This document shows positions 1 through 8,521 of a stretch of 64,000 nt of DNA, one piece after another. The notes below the pieces were generated by a model. That model ran no database searches, had not been told where the DNA came from, and saw only the letters and a program-made list of their open reading frames with translations. Origin of the DNA: Dyadobacter psychrotolerans (GTDB lineage: Bacteria; Bacteroidota; Bacteroidia; Cytophagales; Spirosomataceae); assembly GCF_004349265.1 (NCBI RefSeq), contig NZ_SMFL01000005.1, positions 496,301-560,300 of the forward strand. The letters are read 5' to 3'. Every line of letters begins with the position of its first letter. The stretch's first letter is position 1. The position numbers and the translations under genes are program-made.

Positions 1-1
1 T

Positions 2-142
2 AACACAAATATTCAAAGGCGCAAAGAAATTGAAATCATGGATTTCAAAGAATTTAAAGAAAGTCTAAAACAAGAAGAGTTTTTGAAAAAATCTGGGGTA
101 ATGCCTGCTTTGCCGCAAACTGCCAGATGTCAGAATGTTTAA
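2..142 (+). CDS. Possible 3' end of an upstream gene or small ORF
   Basis: This frame is open from the left edge to a TAA at 140-142 and contains an ATG at 38. Read from that ATG it gives a 34-residue, lysine- and glutamate-rich peptide. It could be the tail of a gene that starts outside the window (islands of this type often carry a primase or excisionase before mobC) or a chance ORF. No domain is recognisable. Confidence 0.25.
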   Translation, partial: NTNIQRRKEIEIMDFKEFKESLKQEEFLKKSGVMPALPQTARCQNV

Positions 143-193
143 CACATTCTTCCGGACTGGTAACCCATTCCGGATCTGGCCGCGCCGCGTAGG

Positions 194-224
194 CCCACCC
201 ATTCACTCCGAAGTCGTGGGTGGG
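194..224. repeat. Inverted repeat upstream of mobC, candidate oriT
   Basis: An 8-bp perfect inverted repeat (CCCACCCA at 194-201, TGGGTGGG at 217-224) encloses a 15-base loop in a GC-rich patch about 50 bp before MobC. In Bacteroidales mobilizable elements the transfer origin usually lies just upstream of the mob genes, so this is a reasonable oriT candidate. No nic site can be assigned from sequence alone, and a simple regulatory hairpin is possible. Confidence 0.4.
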
Positions 225-271
225 GGAGTCTAAAAAGTAACAGTGTTTGAGATAGGGAAAGGAAAGAGAAG

Positions 272-664
272 ATGGGAAATCAGAAATCAAACAAAACAAG
301 AATTGTCGCGCTAAGACTTAGTGCCCAGGAGTTTACGCTGCTAGATCGGAAATTCAAAGGCAGCACCTGCCATAAGCTCAGTGAATATATCCGCAAAGTA
401 ATACTTGAAAAACCGGTCGTGGTTAACTACCGGAACGGTTCACTTGATGACTCAGTCAAGGAGCTGATAAGGCTCCGAAATGAGCTTAATAATATCGGCA
501 ATAATTTTAATCAGGCTGTCAAAAAGCTACACACATTGGATCAGATTTCTGAGTTTAAATCCTGGATTATTACCTATGAGCTCGATAAAAGAAGGCTGCT
601 TTTGCAGATCGATGAGATCAAAAAACAGATCAATAAAACAGCAGACCAATGGTTGCAATCATAA
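272..664 (+). CDS. mobC: Plasmid mobilization relaxosome protein MobC
   Basis: A 130-residue basic protein. The N-terminal ~45 residues look like a ribbon-helix-helix DNA-binding region (alternating hydrophobic strand, then helices around LSEYIRKVIL). The middle contains the MobC signature LRNELNNIGNNFNQAVKKLH near residues 69-88. Proteins of this family bind oriT and help the relaxase open the strand. A purine-rich ribosome-binding region lies directly before the ATG at 272. The gene overlaps the relaxase start by 16 bases, so the two are translationally coupled. The family assignment is strong; binding to the repeat at 194-224 is inference. Confidence 0.88.
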   Translation: MGNQKSNKTRIVALRLSAQEFTLLDRKFKGSTCHKLSEYIRKVILEKPVVVNYRNGSLDDSVKELIRLRNELNNIGNNFNQAVKKLHTLDQISEFKSWIITYELDKRRLLLQIDEIKKQINKTADQWLQS

Positions 665-1947
665 AGACCGGATACTCGATCCAACGCAGTTTTTATTACA
701 ACGAAAATAAGATTGCTCAGGGAGATGCGCAGTGTATCATGGCCGCAAATTATCCCAAGGATCTTACAGATCTTAATCAGATGCAGCGGCTAAATATGCT
801 TCTGAAAACGGCGGCGCTCAATGAGAACGTGAAAAGAAACAGCGTTCATATTTCACTGAATTTTGATCCTTCGGAAAAGTTAAACAAGGATCAGTTGACA
901 CAGATTGCAGGCGTCTACATGGATAAGATAGGCTTTAAAGATCAGCCCTATTTGGTCTATGAACATTACGATGCGGGGCATCCACATATCCATATCGTGT
1001 CGGTAAAAGTCCGGCCCGATGGCAGCCGGATCGAGACCAATAACATCGGAAGGAATGAGTCTGAAAAAGCAAGAAAACAAATTGAAATCGACTTTGGTCT
1101 TGTGAAAGCAGAAGTTCACAAACGGCAATTTTTTGAGCTCAAACCAGTGAATGTGAGCAAGGCACAGTACGGGAAATCGCAGACCAAGCAGGCGATCAGT
1201 AACGTCTTAAATACGGTTTTGAATTCCTATAAATACACCTCGACCGCTGAGCTGAATGCGGTGCTTAGACAGTACAATGTGCTGGCTGATACCGGAAGTA
1301 AAGACTCCCGCATCAATAAAAACAGCGGACTTGTCTACCGGATTTTAGATGAGAGAGGCAGACCGGTAGGCGTGCCGATCAAAGCGAGTGACTTTCATTT
1401 TAATCCGGGGCTCAAATATCTCAGTGAGCGTTTCGCTCTAAATGAAACTGCGAGGCAGCCGCATAAAGCCAGGGTGAAAAATGCCATTGATTTAGCGCTG
1501 ATGGGGACTTCAAAGCCGGATGTAAAAGGGCTCGCTTCGGCCCTTGACAAGCAGGGGATCAAAATGGTTTTAAGACAGAATGAATCCGGAATCATTTACG
1601 GGATTACCTATGTGGATTACAGGACCAAATCGGTTTTCAATGGTAGCAGCCTTGGAAAACAGTACAGTGCAAATGCAGTTCAAGAGCGGTGTAGACCGGT
1701 GGTATTAACCCAAGCTCCTCACCAGGAAAAAGCTCAGCAGCAAGCTAATCGTAAGGCTGATCACGAATCAGAATTTTTCAAAAGGAAAGATCAGGTAGCA
1801 TCTTTTGAGCCTGATTCCGGCGGTAGCAACGGGCAAAATGAAATGCTGGATTCACTGCTTGACCCTGTAAAAGATGGTAGCGCGTTGCCATTCGCGCGTC
1901 GGAGAAAAAAGAAAAGAAAGCAGAAAAATATCAGTAATCACCTTTAA
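649..1947 (+). CDS. Relaxase / mobilization nuclease (MobA/VirD2 type)
   Basis: A 432-residue relaxase that would nick oriT and pilot the strand during conjugative mobilization. The N-terminal half carries the family's metal-binding histidine motif H111-P-H113-I-H115, and tyrosines at 9, 16 and 17 are candidates for the covalent nucleophile. The C-terminal third is charged and ends in a lysine/arginine-rich tail (RRRKKKRKQK), typical of a region that contacts DNA or a coupling protein. It overlaps mobC and is followed after 11 bases by the coupling ATPase, forming a three-gene mobilization operon. It belongs to the Bacteroidota MobB/BfmB-like relaxases; the subfamily is not proven here. Confidence 0.9.
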   Translation: MVAIIKTGYSIQRSFYYNENKIAQGDAQCIMAANYPKDLTDLNQMQRLNMLLKTAALNENVKRNSVHISLNFDPSEKLNKDQLTQIAGVYMDKIGFKDQPYLVYEHYDAGHPHIHIVSVKVRPDGSRIETNNIGRNESEKARKQIEIDFGLVKAEVHKRQFFELKPVNVSKAQYGKSQTKQAISNVLNTVLNSYKYTSTAELNAVLRQYNVLADTGSKDSRINKNSGLVYRILDERGRPVGVPIKASDFHFNPGLKYLSERFALNETARQPHKARVKNAIDLALMGTSKPDVKGLASALDKQGIKMVLRQNESGIIYGITYVDYRTKSVFNGSSLGKQYSANAVQERCRPVVLTQAPHQEKAQQQANRKADHESEFFKRKDQVASFEPDSGGSNGQNEMLDSLLDPVKDGSALPFARRRKKKRKQKNISNHL

Positions 1948-1958
1948 ACAATCTTATC

Positions 1959-3950
1959 ATGGCTTCACAAACAGGCGAAAATCAGCAGGCACTGCACAGG
2001 ATTACCGACATGACCAGGCTTATCAGTATTCTGATTCTAGCCCTTCATTTTTATTATTTTTTCTATGGCGTTTTCGCGCACTGGAAACTGGTTTCAGTTT
2101 TCAGCGATCGGATACTTTCCAATATTTACAGGACCGGGCTTTTCAACGGATTTAACAGGACTAAACTGATTGCGCTGGGCTTCCTTTTGATTTCGCTAAT
2201 GGGAGCGAAGGGGAAAAAGGAGGAAAAGCTTAGCGTCAAAAAGGGATTCATCGTTATTGGTATCGGAACGTTTCTATACTTTATAAGCCAGGTTTTTGTA
2301 GGTAGAAACAGCGACTTGGTTATGATCTCATTGTCTTATATGCTGATCACCGTCAGCGGATTTTGCCTGGTTTTGACAGGCGGAACGCTGCTGTCGCGTG
2401 TGATCCATTTAAAGATGAACAGCAAAGATATATTTAATAAGGAGAATGAAACCTTTCCGCAGGAGCAGCGGCTTTTAGAGAATGAATTTTCTATTAATCT
2501 TCCTGCCCGCTACCATTTAAAAGACAAGGTCCACCGTAGTTGGATCAACATAATCAATCCGTTTCGGGGTCTTTTGGTTCTGGGATCACCGGGGGCGGGC
2601 AAGAGTTATTTCGTAATCCGTCATGTGATTACCCAGCACATAAAAAAAGGTTTTTCTATGTTTGTGTATGATTTCAAGTTCGATGATCTCTCTGTTATTA
2701 CCTACAACACCTGGCTAAACAATCAGGATGCGTACCAGATTGTACCCAGGTTTTACGTGATCAATTTTGATGATCTTACCCATACACACCGCTGCAATCC
2801 GCTGGACCCAGAGAGCCTTCTGGATATAACGGACGCAGCTGAATCAGCCAGAACGATTCTTATGGGACTTAACAGGGAGTGGATCAAGAGGCAGGGAGAT
2901 TTTTTCGTAGAATCACCCATCAACTTTCTTACAGCGATCATCTGGTTTTTACGCCGGTATCAGGACGGGGAGTACTGCACACTTCCGCACGTGATTGAAC
3001 TGATGCAGGTTCCGTATGACAAACTTTTTACCATTCTTCGGGCGGAAAAAGAGATTGAGGTATTAATCAATCCTTTCGTATCTGCTTATCTTAACGATGC
3101 GATGCAACAGCTGGAAGGACAGATAGCATCAGCACAAATTTCTATGGCCAGACTATCATCGCCACAACTTTATTACGTTCTCTCAGGTAGTGATTTTACG
3201 CTCGATATCAATAATCCGGACGAGCCCAAGATTATCTGTATGGGAAATAATCCGCAGAAAATTTCAGTTTATGGTGCTGTACTTTCCTTGTATGTAACGC
3301 GATTGATTAAGCTTGTCAACAAGAAAGGTAAGCTAAAAAGTAGTTTGATTTTTGATGAGTTTCCAACCATTTATCTTAATAACATGGATAGTTTGATCGC
3401 TACTGCCAGATCAAACAAAGTGTCAACCACCCTCGGTGTTCAGGACTTCAGTCAACTTAGAAAGGATTACGGAAAAGAGCAGGCGGATGTGATCATGAAC
3501 ATTACCGGAAATATTATTAGCGGCCAGGTGACGGGCGATACGGCAAAGCAACTTTCTGAGCGTTTTGGAAAAATTATGCAAGACCGTACAAGCTTTTCCA
3601 TCAACCGAATGGACACTTCCGTAAGTAAATCCAAGCAGCTGGATTCGGCCATTCCTCCTTCCAAGATTTCTGCGCTTTCCTCTGGAGAATTTGTCGGATT
3701 GGTCGCAGATAATCCGGAGCAGAAAATTGATTTGAAAGCGTTTCATTGTGAGATTCTTAATAATCACCAGGCGCTGAAAGGGGAGCAGGATAGTTACCAA
3801 GCTATTCCTGAAATAAGAAAACTGGATCAGGCGATGGTAATTCGGAATTACATGCAGGTGAAACAGGATGTTCTTGACATTGTCGAATTTGAAATGGAGA
3901 AGATTGTGGATGATCCGGCTTTGCAGCATCTAATTATCAAGAAAGGGTAA
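1959..3950 (+). CDS. TraG/VirD4-type coupling protein
   Basis: A 663-residue membrane ATPase that brings a relaxase-DNA complex to a type IV secretion channel. The N-terminal ~145 residues contain three to four hydrophobic segments (about 20-42, 70-82, 95-115, 120-145). Walker A GSPGAGKS is at 209-216 and Walker B SLIFDEF near 462-468; a TraM-recognition-like region follows (TARSNKVSTTLGVQDFSQL). It is the last gene of the mob operon. No mating-channel genes are visible, so within this window the element looks mobilizable rather than self-transmissible, although more tra genes could lie to the left. Confidence 0.9.
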   Translation: MASQTGENQQALHRITDMTRLISILILALHFYYFFYGVFAHWKLVSVFSDRILSNIYRTGLFNGFNRTKLIALGFLLISLMGAKGKKEEKLSVKKGFIVIGIGTFLYFISQVFVGRNSDLVMISLSYMLITVSGFCLVLTGGTLLSRVIHLKMNSKDIFNKENETFPQEQRLLENEFSINLPARYHLKDKVHRSWINIINPFRGLLVLGSPGAGKSYFVIRHVITQHIKKGFSMFVYDFKFDDLSVITYNTWLNNQDAYQIVPRFYVINFDDLTHTHRCNPLDPESLLDITDAAESARTILMGLNREWIKRQGDFFVESPINFLTAIIWFLRRYQDGEYCTLPHVIELMQVPYDKLFTILRAEKEIEVLINPFVSAYLNDAMQQLEGQIASAQISMARLSSPQLYYVLSGSDFTLDINNPDEPKIICMGNNPQKISVYGAVLSLYVTRLIKLVNKKGKLKSSLIFDEFPTIYLNNMDSLIATARSNKVSTTLGVQDFSQLRKDYGKEQADVIMNITGNIISGQVTGDTAKQLSERFGKIMQDRTSFSINRMDTSVSKSKQLDSAIPPSKISALSSGEFVGLVADNPEQKIDLKAFHCEILNNHQALKGEQDSYQAIPEIRKLDQAMVIRNYMQVKQDVLDIVEFEMEKIVDDPALQHLIIKKG

Positions 3951-3959
3951 TTTGGATGG

Positions 3960-5663
3960 CTAGGATTCATTCAGTTTTAATGTATCAGCAACTTGATTAA
4001 TTAAATTATCAGATTGGTTTCTAAGGTGATCAGACATAATGGTTTTAAAACCTTGCTGCTGCAGAAGTATATCCTGGAATTTCTGGGGCGATCTTTTTCT
4101 CCGTTTCGCTTTGCGTTCATTATAAAGGTCGATGACATGCTGGAAATTTTTTTTGCTAGATATCCGGTTTAGTTGAAGGCTAATTAGATCATTGATATGG
4201 ATAATGACAGCAGGATTAATTTTATGTTTACCGAAATCTTGGTTCAAAAGCTGCCTTTGAAATTCATCATTTACTATTTTTTCAACACCGTCAACATTGA
4301 AAAAATCATCTGTGCAAACCAGAATCGGATAGATGTTCAGGCGGCTAAACTTTTTGCTGAGAAAATTATCAAATGGAAATGGTTTGGCTACCAAATTTTT
4401 AATCACGTTGCAAAGTTGGGTGACTCCTTTTGGTTTACCCTTTTCATTACGTACTAGCTTCTTAAATATTTCCTGTTCAATTGTTTTGTAGTTCATTGAT
4501 TGTTTTACCGCAGAGCTTATCAACACATTCTTAAATTCGAAGAGAAAAATGGACTTGCCTTCGCGAACGTAATAATCTGTATACTCCAGGGTATTATATT
4601 GGTCACCAGTTACTTTGACAATGTGCCGGTCCTGACGGAAACATCGAGCCACATGGGTGTAGAAAATTTTACTTTCAGCAAAACTGCTTCCCAATTGCCG
4701 TAGGAAGGAAGCAAAACTGCCAACTTTGTCGCAAACTGAGGTTTGTTTGTAAAAATCGAAGATTGCCCCCTGGTACAACTTATCCACAAAGAAATTATGA
4801 TGTAAAATGTAATAAGTGCCTTCACCTAAATTGACCAGGGGAAAAGTCCTAAAGGTTTTAAAATCTTGATCCGGCATTTTTGGATGATTCGGATTCATTG
4901 GATCTGCTGCCAACGTAGGTAATGTGAAAGAGTCAAACAGGGAAGCCAAAAACTGATTATCGGGCGTCAAGGTGAAGGAAAAGTCTTGGCCAATGTCTTT
5001 GATGTAGACTTCTGCTAATGCTCTGAGGTATTGATGGTGAGATTGCAGTTTTTTGTTGGCCAAAAACTCCTTTAAAAATGGCTCATAAGTGAGATTTTCT
5101 GATAAGTAATCAAAGAACGATCCGGAAAACAAAATTTGAGTAAAGATATCTTTCCTCTCCACGAATTCGTGCTGACTTGCCTGGCTAATTAAAATGGTCT
5201 CAAACAAATTGTGAGCTGTTGGTCTAGCACTTTTCTGAATTTGGTCACCTAATTCTGAATTGCTGATTAGCCACGCATGAACAAAAATCATTTCTTCCTC
5301 AGTTGTCGCTTCAAGGCAAGGCTCTATACTGTTATATGAAATCATAATGCGATCCATAAGCCGGAGAAGTGCAATAGAGTTAAAAAGACAGATTCGTGAT
5401 CCGCGAGCTTCGTTTCTCTCTTTGAATTTTAAGTAATTTGACCAAATATTTTGGCGCGTGCCGATATCAAAAACTCCTATCCATCTAAAAAATATTGTTT
5501 CCTGTTCTTTGATATCTAGCTGGGTGATGTGGATCCGGGAATTTAGAAATGCCGCAATCTTTAAAAGTGTAGAAGACGAAGTAGTCAGAAGAATTTCTTC
5601 CAGGGAAGGCTGCTCTATGCCAGGAAATATTTCCTTAAAGGTTGGGAATACTGCAAAACTCAT
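3960..5663 (-). CDS. Uncharacterised protein with C-terminal PD-(D/E)XK-like motif
   Basis: A 567-residue protein I cannot assign to a named family. The N-terminal ~270 residues are helical. Around residues 360-420 a stretch reads as a possible nuclease core: an acidic EYTD segment, a short loop, then strand FLFEFKN giving an E-x-K pair, in the style of restriction-endonuclease-like folds. The C terminus is lysine- and arginine-rich (ERKAKRRKRSP). It stands alone, convergent with the coupling protein and 86 bp downstream of the SIR2 gene, inside a run of defence-type genes. That context suggests an immunity role; the nuclease reading is inference from one motif. Confidence 0.55.
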   Translation of the reverse strand: MSFAVFPTFKEIFPGIEQPSLEEILLTTSSSTLLKIAAFLNSRIHITQLDIKEQETIFFRWIGVFDIGTRQNIWSNYLKFKERNEARGSRICLFNSIALLRLMDRIMISYNSIEPCLEATTEEEMIFVHAWLISNSELGDQIQKSARPTAHNLFETILISQASQHEFVERKDIFTQILFSGSFFDYLSENLTYEPFLKEFLANKKLQSHHQYLRALAEVYIKDIGQDFSFTLTPDNQFLASLFDSFTLPTLAADPMNPNHPKMPDQDFKTFRTFPLVNLGEGTYYILHHNFFVDKLYQGAIFDFYKQTSVCDKVGSFASFLRQLGSSFAESKIFYTHVARCFRQDRHIVKVTGDQYNTLEYTDYYVREGKSIFLFEFKNVLISSAVKQSMNYKTIEQEIFKKLVRNEKGKPKGVTQLCNVIKNLVAKPFPFDNFLSKKFSRLNIYPILVCTDDFFNVDGVEKIVNDEFQRQLLNQDFGKHKINPAVIIHINDLISLQLNRISSKKNFQHVIDLYNERKAKRRKRSPQKFQDILLQQQGFKTIMSDHLRNQSDNLINQVADTLKLNES

Positions 5664-5749
5664 GCTTGGAAAGAATTAGAATTTCGTTTTTTGATATTGT
5701 CCGAGAAAAAAAGTGGCAAATAGGAAAACCGCGAGGAAATTGGTGTTAT

Positions 5750-7444
5750 TTAATTAGGATCATAGCGTCCGGAAATTTTTTCCTTATAAGAGCCAAACAA
5801 ATTATTTAAATCAGATATGCTAGAAAAGAGTCCGCTCATGATAAGTTGTGATTCGTCTCCCAGAAGAAGTTGATCACTTACATATTTATATGCCGATTCC
5901 TCGCGATCATAAGAATAACTTCCTTGAGGAAATCCGATAGTGCTGTTACTATCGTTTTGATGATGTTTAAGAGATATCAACAATTCATAAATCTGAAATT
6001 GATACTTGTAATCTTCATCACCCGGAATGAGATTTTGAAAATAGGGGCGCAGTATTTCTGAGATCAGCATACTTTGTGGCATTTTGTAATTGTTGCCGTA
6101 TGCTTTTTTCAAGGATTCACTATTTAAAACCCACCACTGATTTGTTACGTCGGTAAGGCTGTAAAAGTTATTTTGATGATATTTTACTCTAAGGTTACAT
6201 AGTTCTTTGAGTAAATTAAAATTGTTACTCGCTAAACAGCTGATTCCGCACGCATATCTTAACAACAACGCCGGAACCCGGCTTGTTTCTGCGGAAAGTT
6301 GGCTGGATGCGTTACCGGCAAATATTCTTCGAATGATATTTAAGATAATTGGGTATTGGTAGGCCTTCGACCAAAAGGCACTGTTAGTCATAGCGGTCAG
6401 TATCAAATCCATATCGAGTTGATACTGCGCAACCACATCATTGATCTTTCCTGGTTTGATTCGATGTATTCTGGAATAACAGTCTTCTGTGATATCATGC
6501 AAAAGGTCTGATAATGAGATCAAGTGCTCTTCTTTTACTATAAATTTTTTGATTTTGGAAAGAACAATCGCTGGTGTAGCGGGATGCATCGTATCGTTCC
6601 GTTCAAGCGCCTCAACATTTTCATACAGGTCAGAAAAAAAAGAATCCGCGTCACGAATCTGTATTAATTGTCCCTGCCGAGTACCTGCAATATCCTGCAA
6701 ACCTGGGTCTGCTGTATAAAGGTGTGTAAAATAATTAGAGTATCTAAACTTATTTGCAGATTTGAGTATATCAAGCAAAGCAAGATCCCAGGTGGCAGAC
6801 CAGCCACAGGTAACCAATCCGAAATTTTCAAAAATAAAGCGAAGTTGTTCCGCCAGTCTCGGATCGTAGGCCGTAAGTTCCTCTTTAACATTAAGAAACT
6901 TGGTGTCCAGATAGTCGCCATTTATTTTAAAGATTGTTACCTTGCTATGAATCAGCGGTATGACATTATCAATCTGATTCGGGTTCGAAATTACAGAGGG
7001 CGCCACGCCCAGATCTATTAAAGCCGTTTCGATAAGCCTGTCGAAATTTGTTGTGATGATCACTCTAATATAACCCTGAGCAACTAGCTGGGCAATTTGT
7101 CGATGAGCTTTTGTTGGCCTCTTTTCTCCGTTTTCAAACTCTCCCCTCGTTGGTTCAATAAATGGACGCAATAAATTCAAGCGTTCTTCGGGGCTTATGG
7201 TGAGCTTGGCAAGAATATCAGAATAATCAGGTTCTGCACCAAAATAATTTCTGTACCACTGGTCTGCTGTTGGCAACGGGCTTTCATTGTTATTTCTGGC
7301 AATTTGCTCAATAAGTTTTAAAGCGATAGCCCATCCTGTCGGAATTCCAGCAGCGCTTGAAATTCCAGAACCCAGGAGCAAAGCAAATGCCCCTTTGTTA
7401 GTGAAAACTGAATAGGATGCGGTCGTAATTTGGTTATTTATCAT
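5750..7444 (-). CDS. SIR2-like protein, candidate NAD-dependent defence effector
   Basis: A 564-residue protein with an N-terminal SIR2 fold (about 15-250). The NAD-binding loop GSGIS is at 25-29, AGIPTG at 32-37, TTNFD with the conserved Asn at 133, and CGWS at 213-216. In most bacterial SIR2 defence proteins the catalytic histidine sits in a K-x-HGD motif; here the motif reads KINGD (173-177), so Asn replaces His. The remaining ~300 residues are helical with no domain I recognise and may sense infection. SIR2 effectors such as those of DSR, Thoeris and short-Ago systems deplete NAD+. Whether this one is active is uncertain because of the substitution. Confidence 0.8.
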   Translation of the reverse strand: MINNQITTASYSVFTNKGAFALLLGSGISSAAGIPTGWAIALKLIEQIARNNNESPLPTADQWYRNYFGAEPDYSDILAKLTISPEERLNLLRPFIEPTRGEFENGEKRPTKAHRQIAQLVAQGYIRVIITTNFDRLIETALIDLGVAPSVISNPNQIDNVIPLIHSKVTIFKINGDYLDTKFLNVKEELTAYDPRLAEQLRFIFENFGLVTCGWSATWDLALLDILKSANKFRYSNYFTHLYTADPGLQDIAGTRQGQLIQIRDADSFFSDLYENVEALERNDTMHPATPAIVLSKIKKFIVKEEHLISLSDLLHDITEDCYSRIHRIKPGKINDVVAQYQLDMDLILTAMTNSAFWSKAYQYPIILNIIRRIFAGNASSQLSAETSRVPALLLRYACGISCLASNNFNLLKELCNLRVKYHQNNFYSLTDVTNQWWVLNSESLKKAYGNNYKMPQSMLISEILRPYFQNLIPGDEDYKYQFQIYELLISLKHHQNDSNSTIGFPQGSYSYDREESAYKYVSDQLLLGDESQLIMSGLFSSISDLNNLFGSYKEKISGRYDPN

Positions 7445-7621
7445 AGTTCAAGTTCAGCGTCAGTAGGTATTTGCACTAGGGTGTTTGGGTTAAACCTTTA
7501 CTCTGGAAGACCATTGCCAGAACATGAAAAAGGCCTGTTAATTGGTTAATATTGAACGTTATGGCAATAAAGTTATGATTAAGTCAATCTGTAACCAATA
7601 AGTCGTAAACCGAAGATGGAT

Positions 7622-8494
7622 TTACTTAAAATCGACAGGGTTTTTGTAAAAATCGATGACCTTTTTAGCAACGGCCACCGGCAGCTGTTGAAGGTATAGA
7701 GGTTCAGAGAGAATCAACTTGCCGAATCCCAGGTTTTCATAATGACTAATATCTGGCATGTCAAGAAAAACCTTGCTGTACTTTAAAAAGTATGCTTTAT
7801 TAATCTCCATGAGTTTGTTCAATAACAAATAGAGATGTTCCATTCCTTTATGCAATACCGGAATTACGTCGATTTGATTTGGGAGCTGTTCAAAATCTTT
7901 TCTAAAAACTTCTTTTTCCCTAAAATCTTTAAAGTCTCGCATGTGATCCTTTGAGAATAAGGCACTTGTGACGCCATTCATTGTAAAAATGCCAGAAATT
8001 ATACTATCGTAATGTGCGCCAAAATTTCTGAGGCCGGTTAATAGTCTATATTCGAAATTTTCGTCATACAACGCCTTAGTAAATTTCTTTATTTCTAAGA
8101 ACTCCATCGACTTTTCTCCACCGTAGCCATTACTTACCTGTTTATACATTAACTCAATAAAACTCCGCCAGGAGTTTATAAAGTTAGTACATAAACGATT
8201 TGCATTTACCAGCGATACTGATATGTCGTTTAACAAAAGATTTGACTTTGGATTTATATTGTGGCTATATCTATGATCGGCTACTTTGGCAAATTCCCAC
8301 AAATTAAGTTCCACTTCATATAACCTGCTGAAATAATTTTGAAAAATGTAAAGAACCCTATTTGCCTCTATTATCTGTTTAGATTCGTTTGATGTTAGAT
8401 TTCTAACATAATTTGGTACATCGTTCTGGCTAAAAAATAAAGCATAGGTCTCATTTTCGTTAAATCGTATAATAGTATTGACTTCGGGAATCAT
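7622..8494 (-). CDS. HEPN-motif protein, possible RNase
   Basis: A 290-residue, mostly helical protein. Residues 156-161 read RNFGAH, an R-x4-H motif of the HEPN superfamily, whose members cut RNA as toxins and phage-defence effectors. An upstream helix carries the polar residues usual for the fold. The gene starts 27 bases after the stop of the STAND NTPase gene on the same strand, so the two are probably co-transcribed. HEPN proteins also occur as inactive scaffolds; the intact R and H favour activity. The call rests on one short motif plus helical content and context. Confidence 0.6.
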   Translation of the reverse strand: MIPEVNTIIRFNENETYALFFSQNDVPNYVRNLTSNESKQIIEANRVLYIFQNYFSRLYEVELNLWEFAKVADHRYSHNINPKSNLLLNDISVSLVNANRLCTNFINSWRSFIELMYKQVSNGYGGEKSMEFLEIKKFTKALYDENFEYRLLTGLRNFGAHYDSIISGIFTMNGVTSALFSKDHMRDFKDFREKEVFRKDFEQLPNQIDVIPVLHKGMEHLYLLLNKLMEINKAYFLKYSKVFLDMPDISHYENLGFGKLILSEPLYLQQLPVAVAKKVIDFYKNPVDFK

Positions 8495-8521
8495 TTTGAA
8501 GCAGTCTTGTAGGTTAAAATA

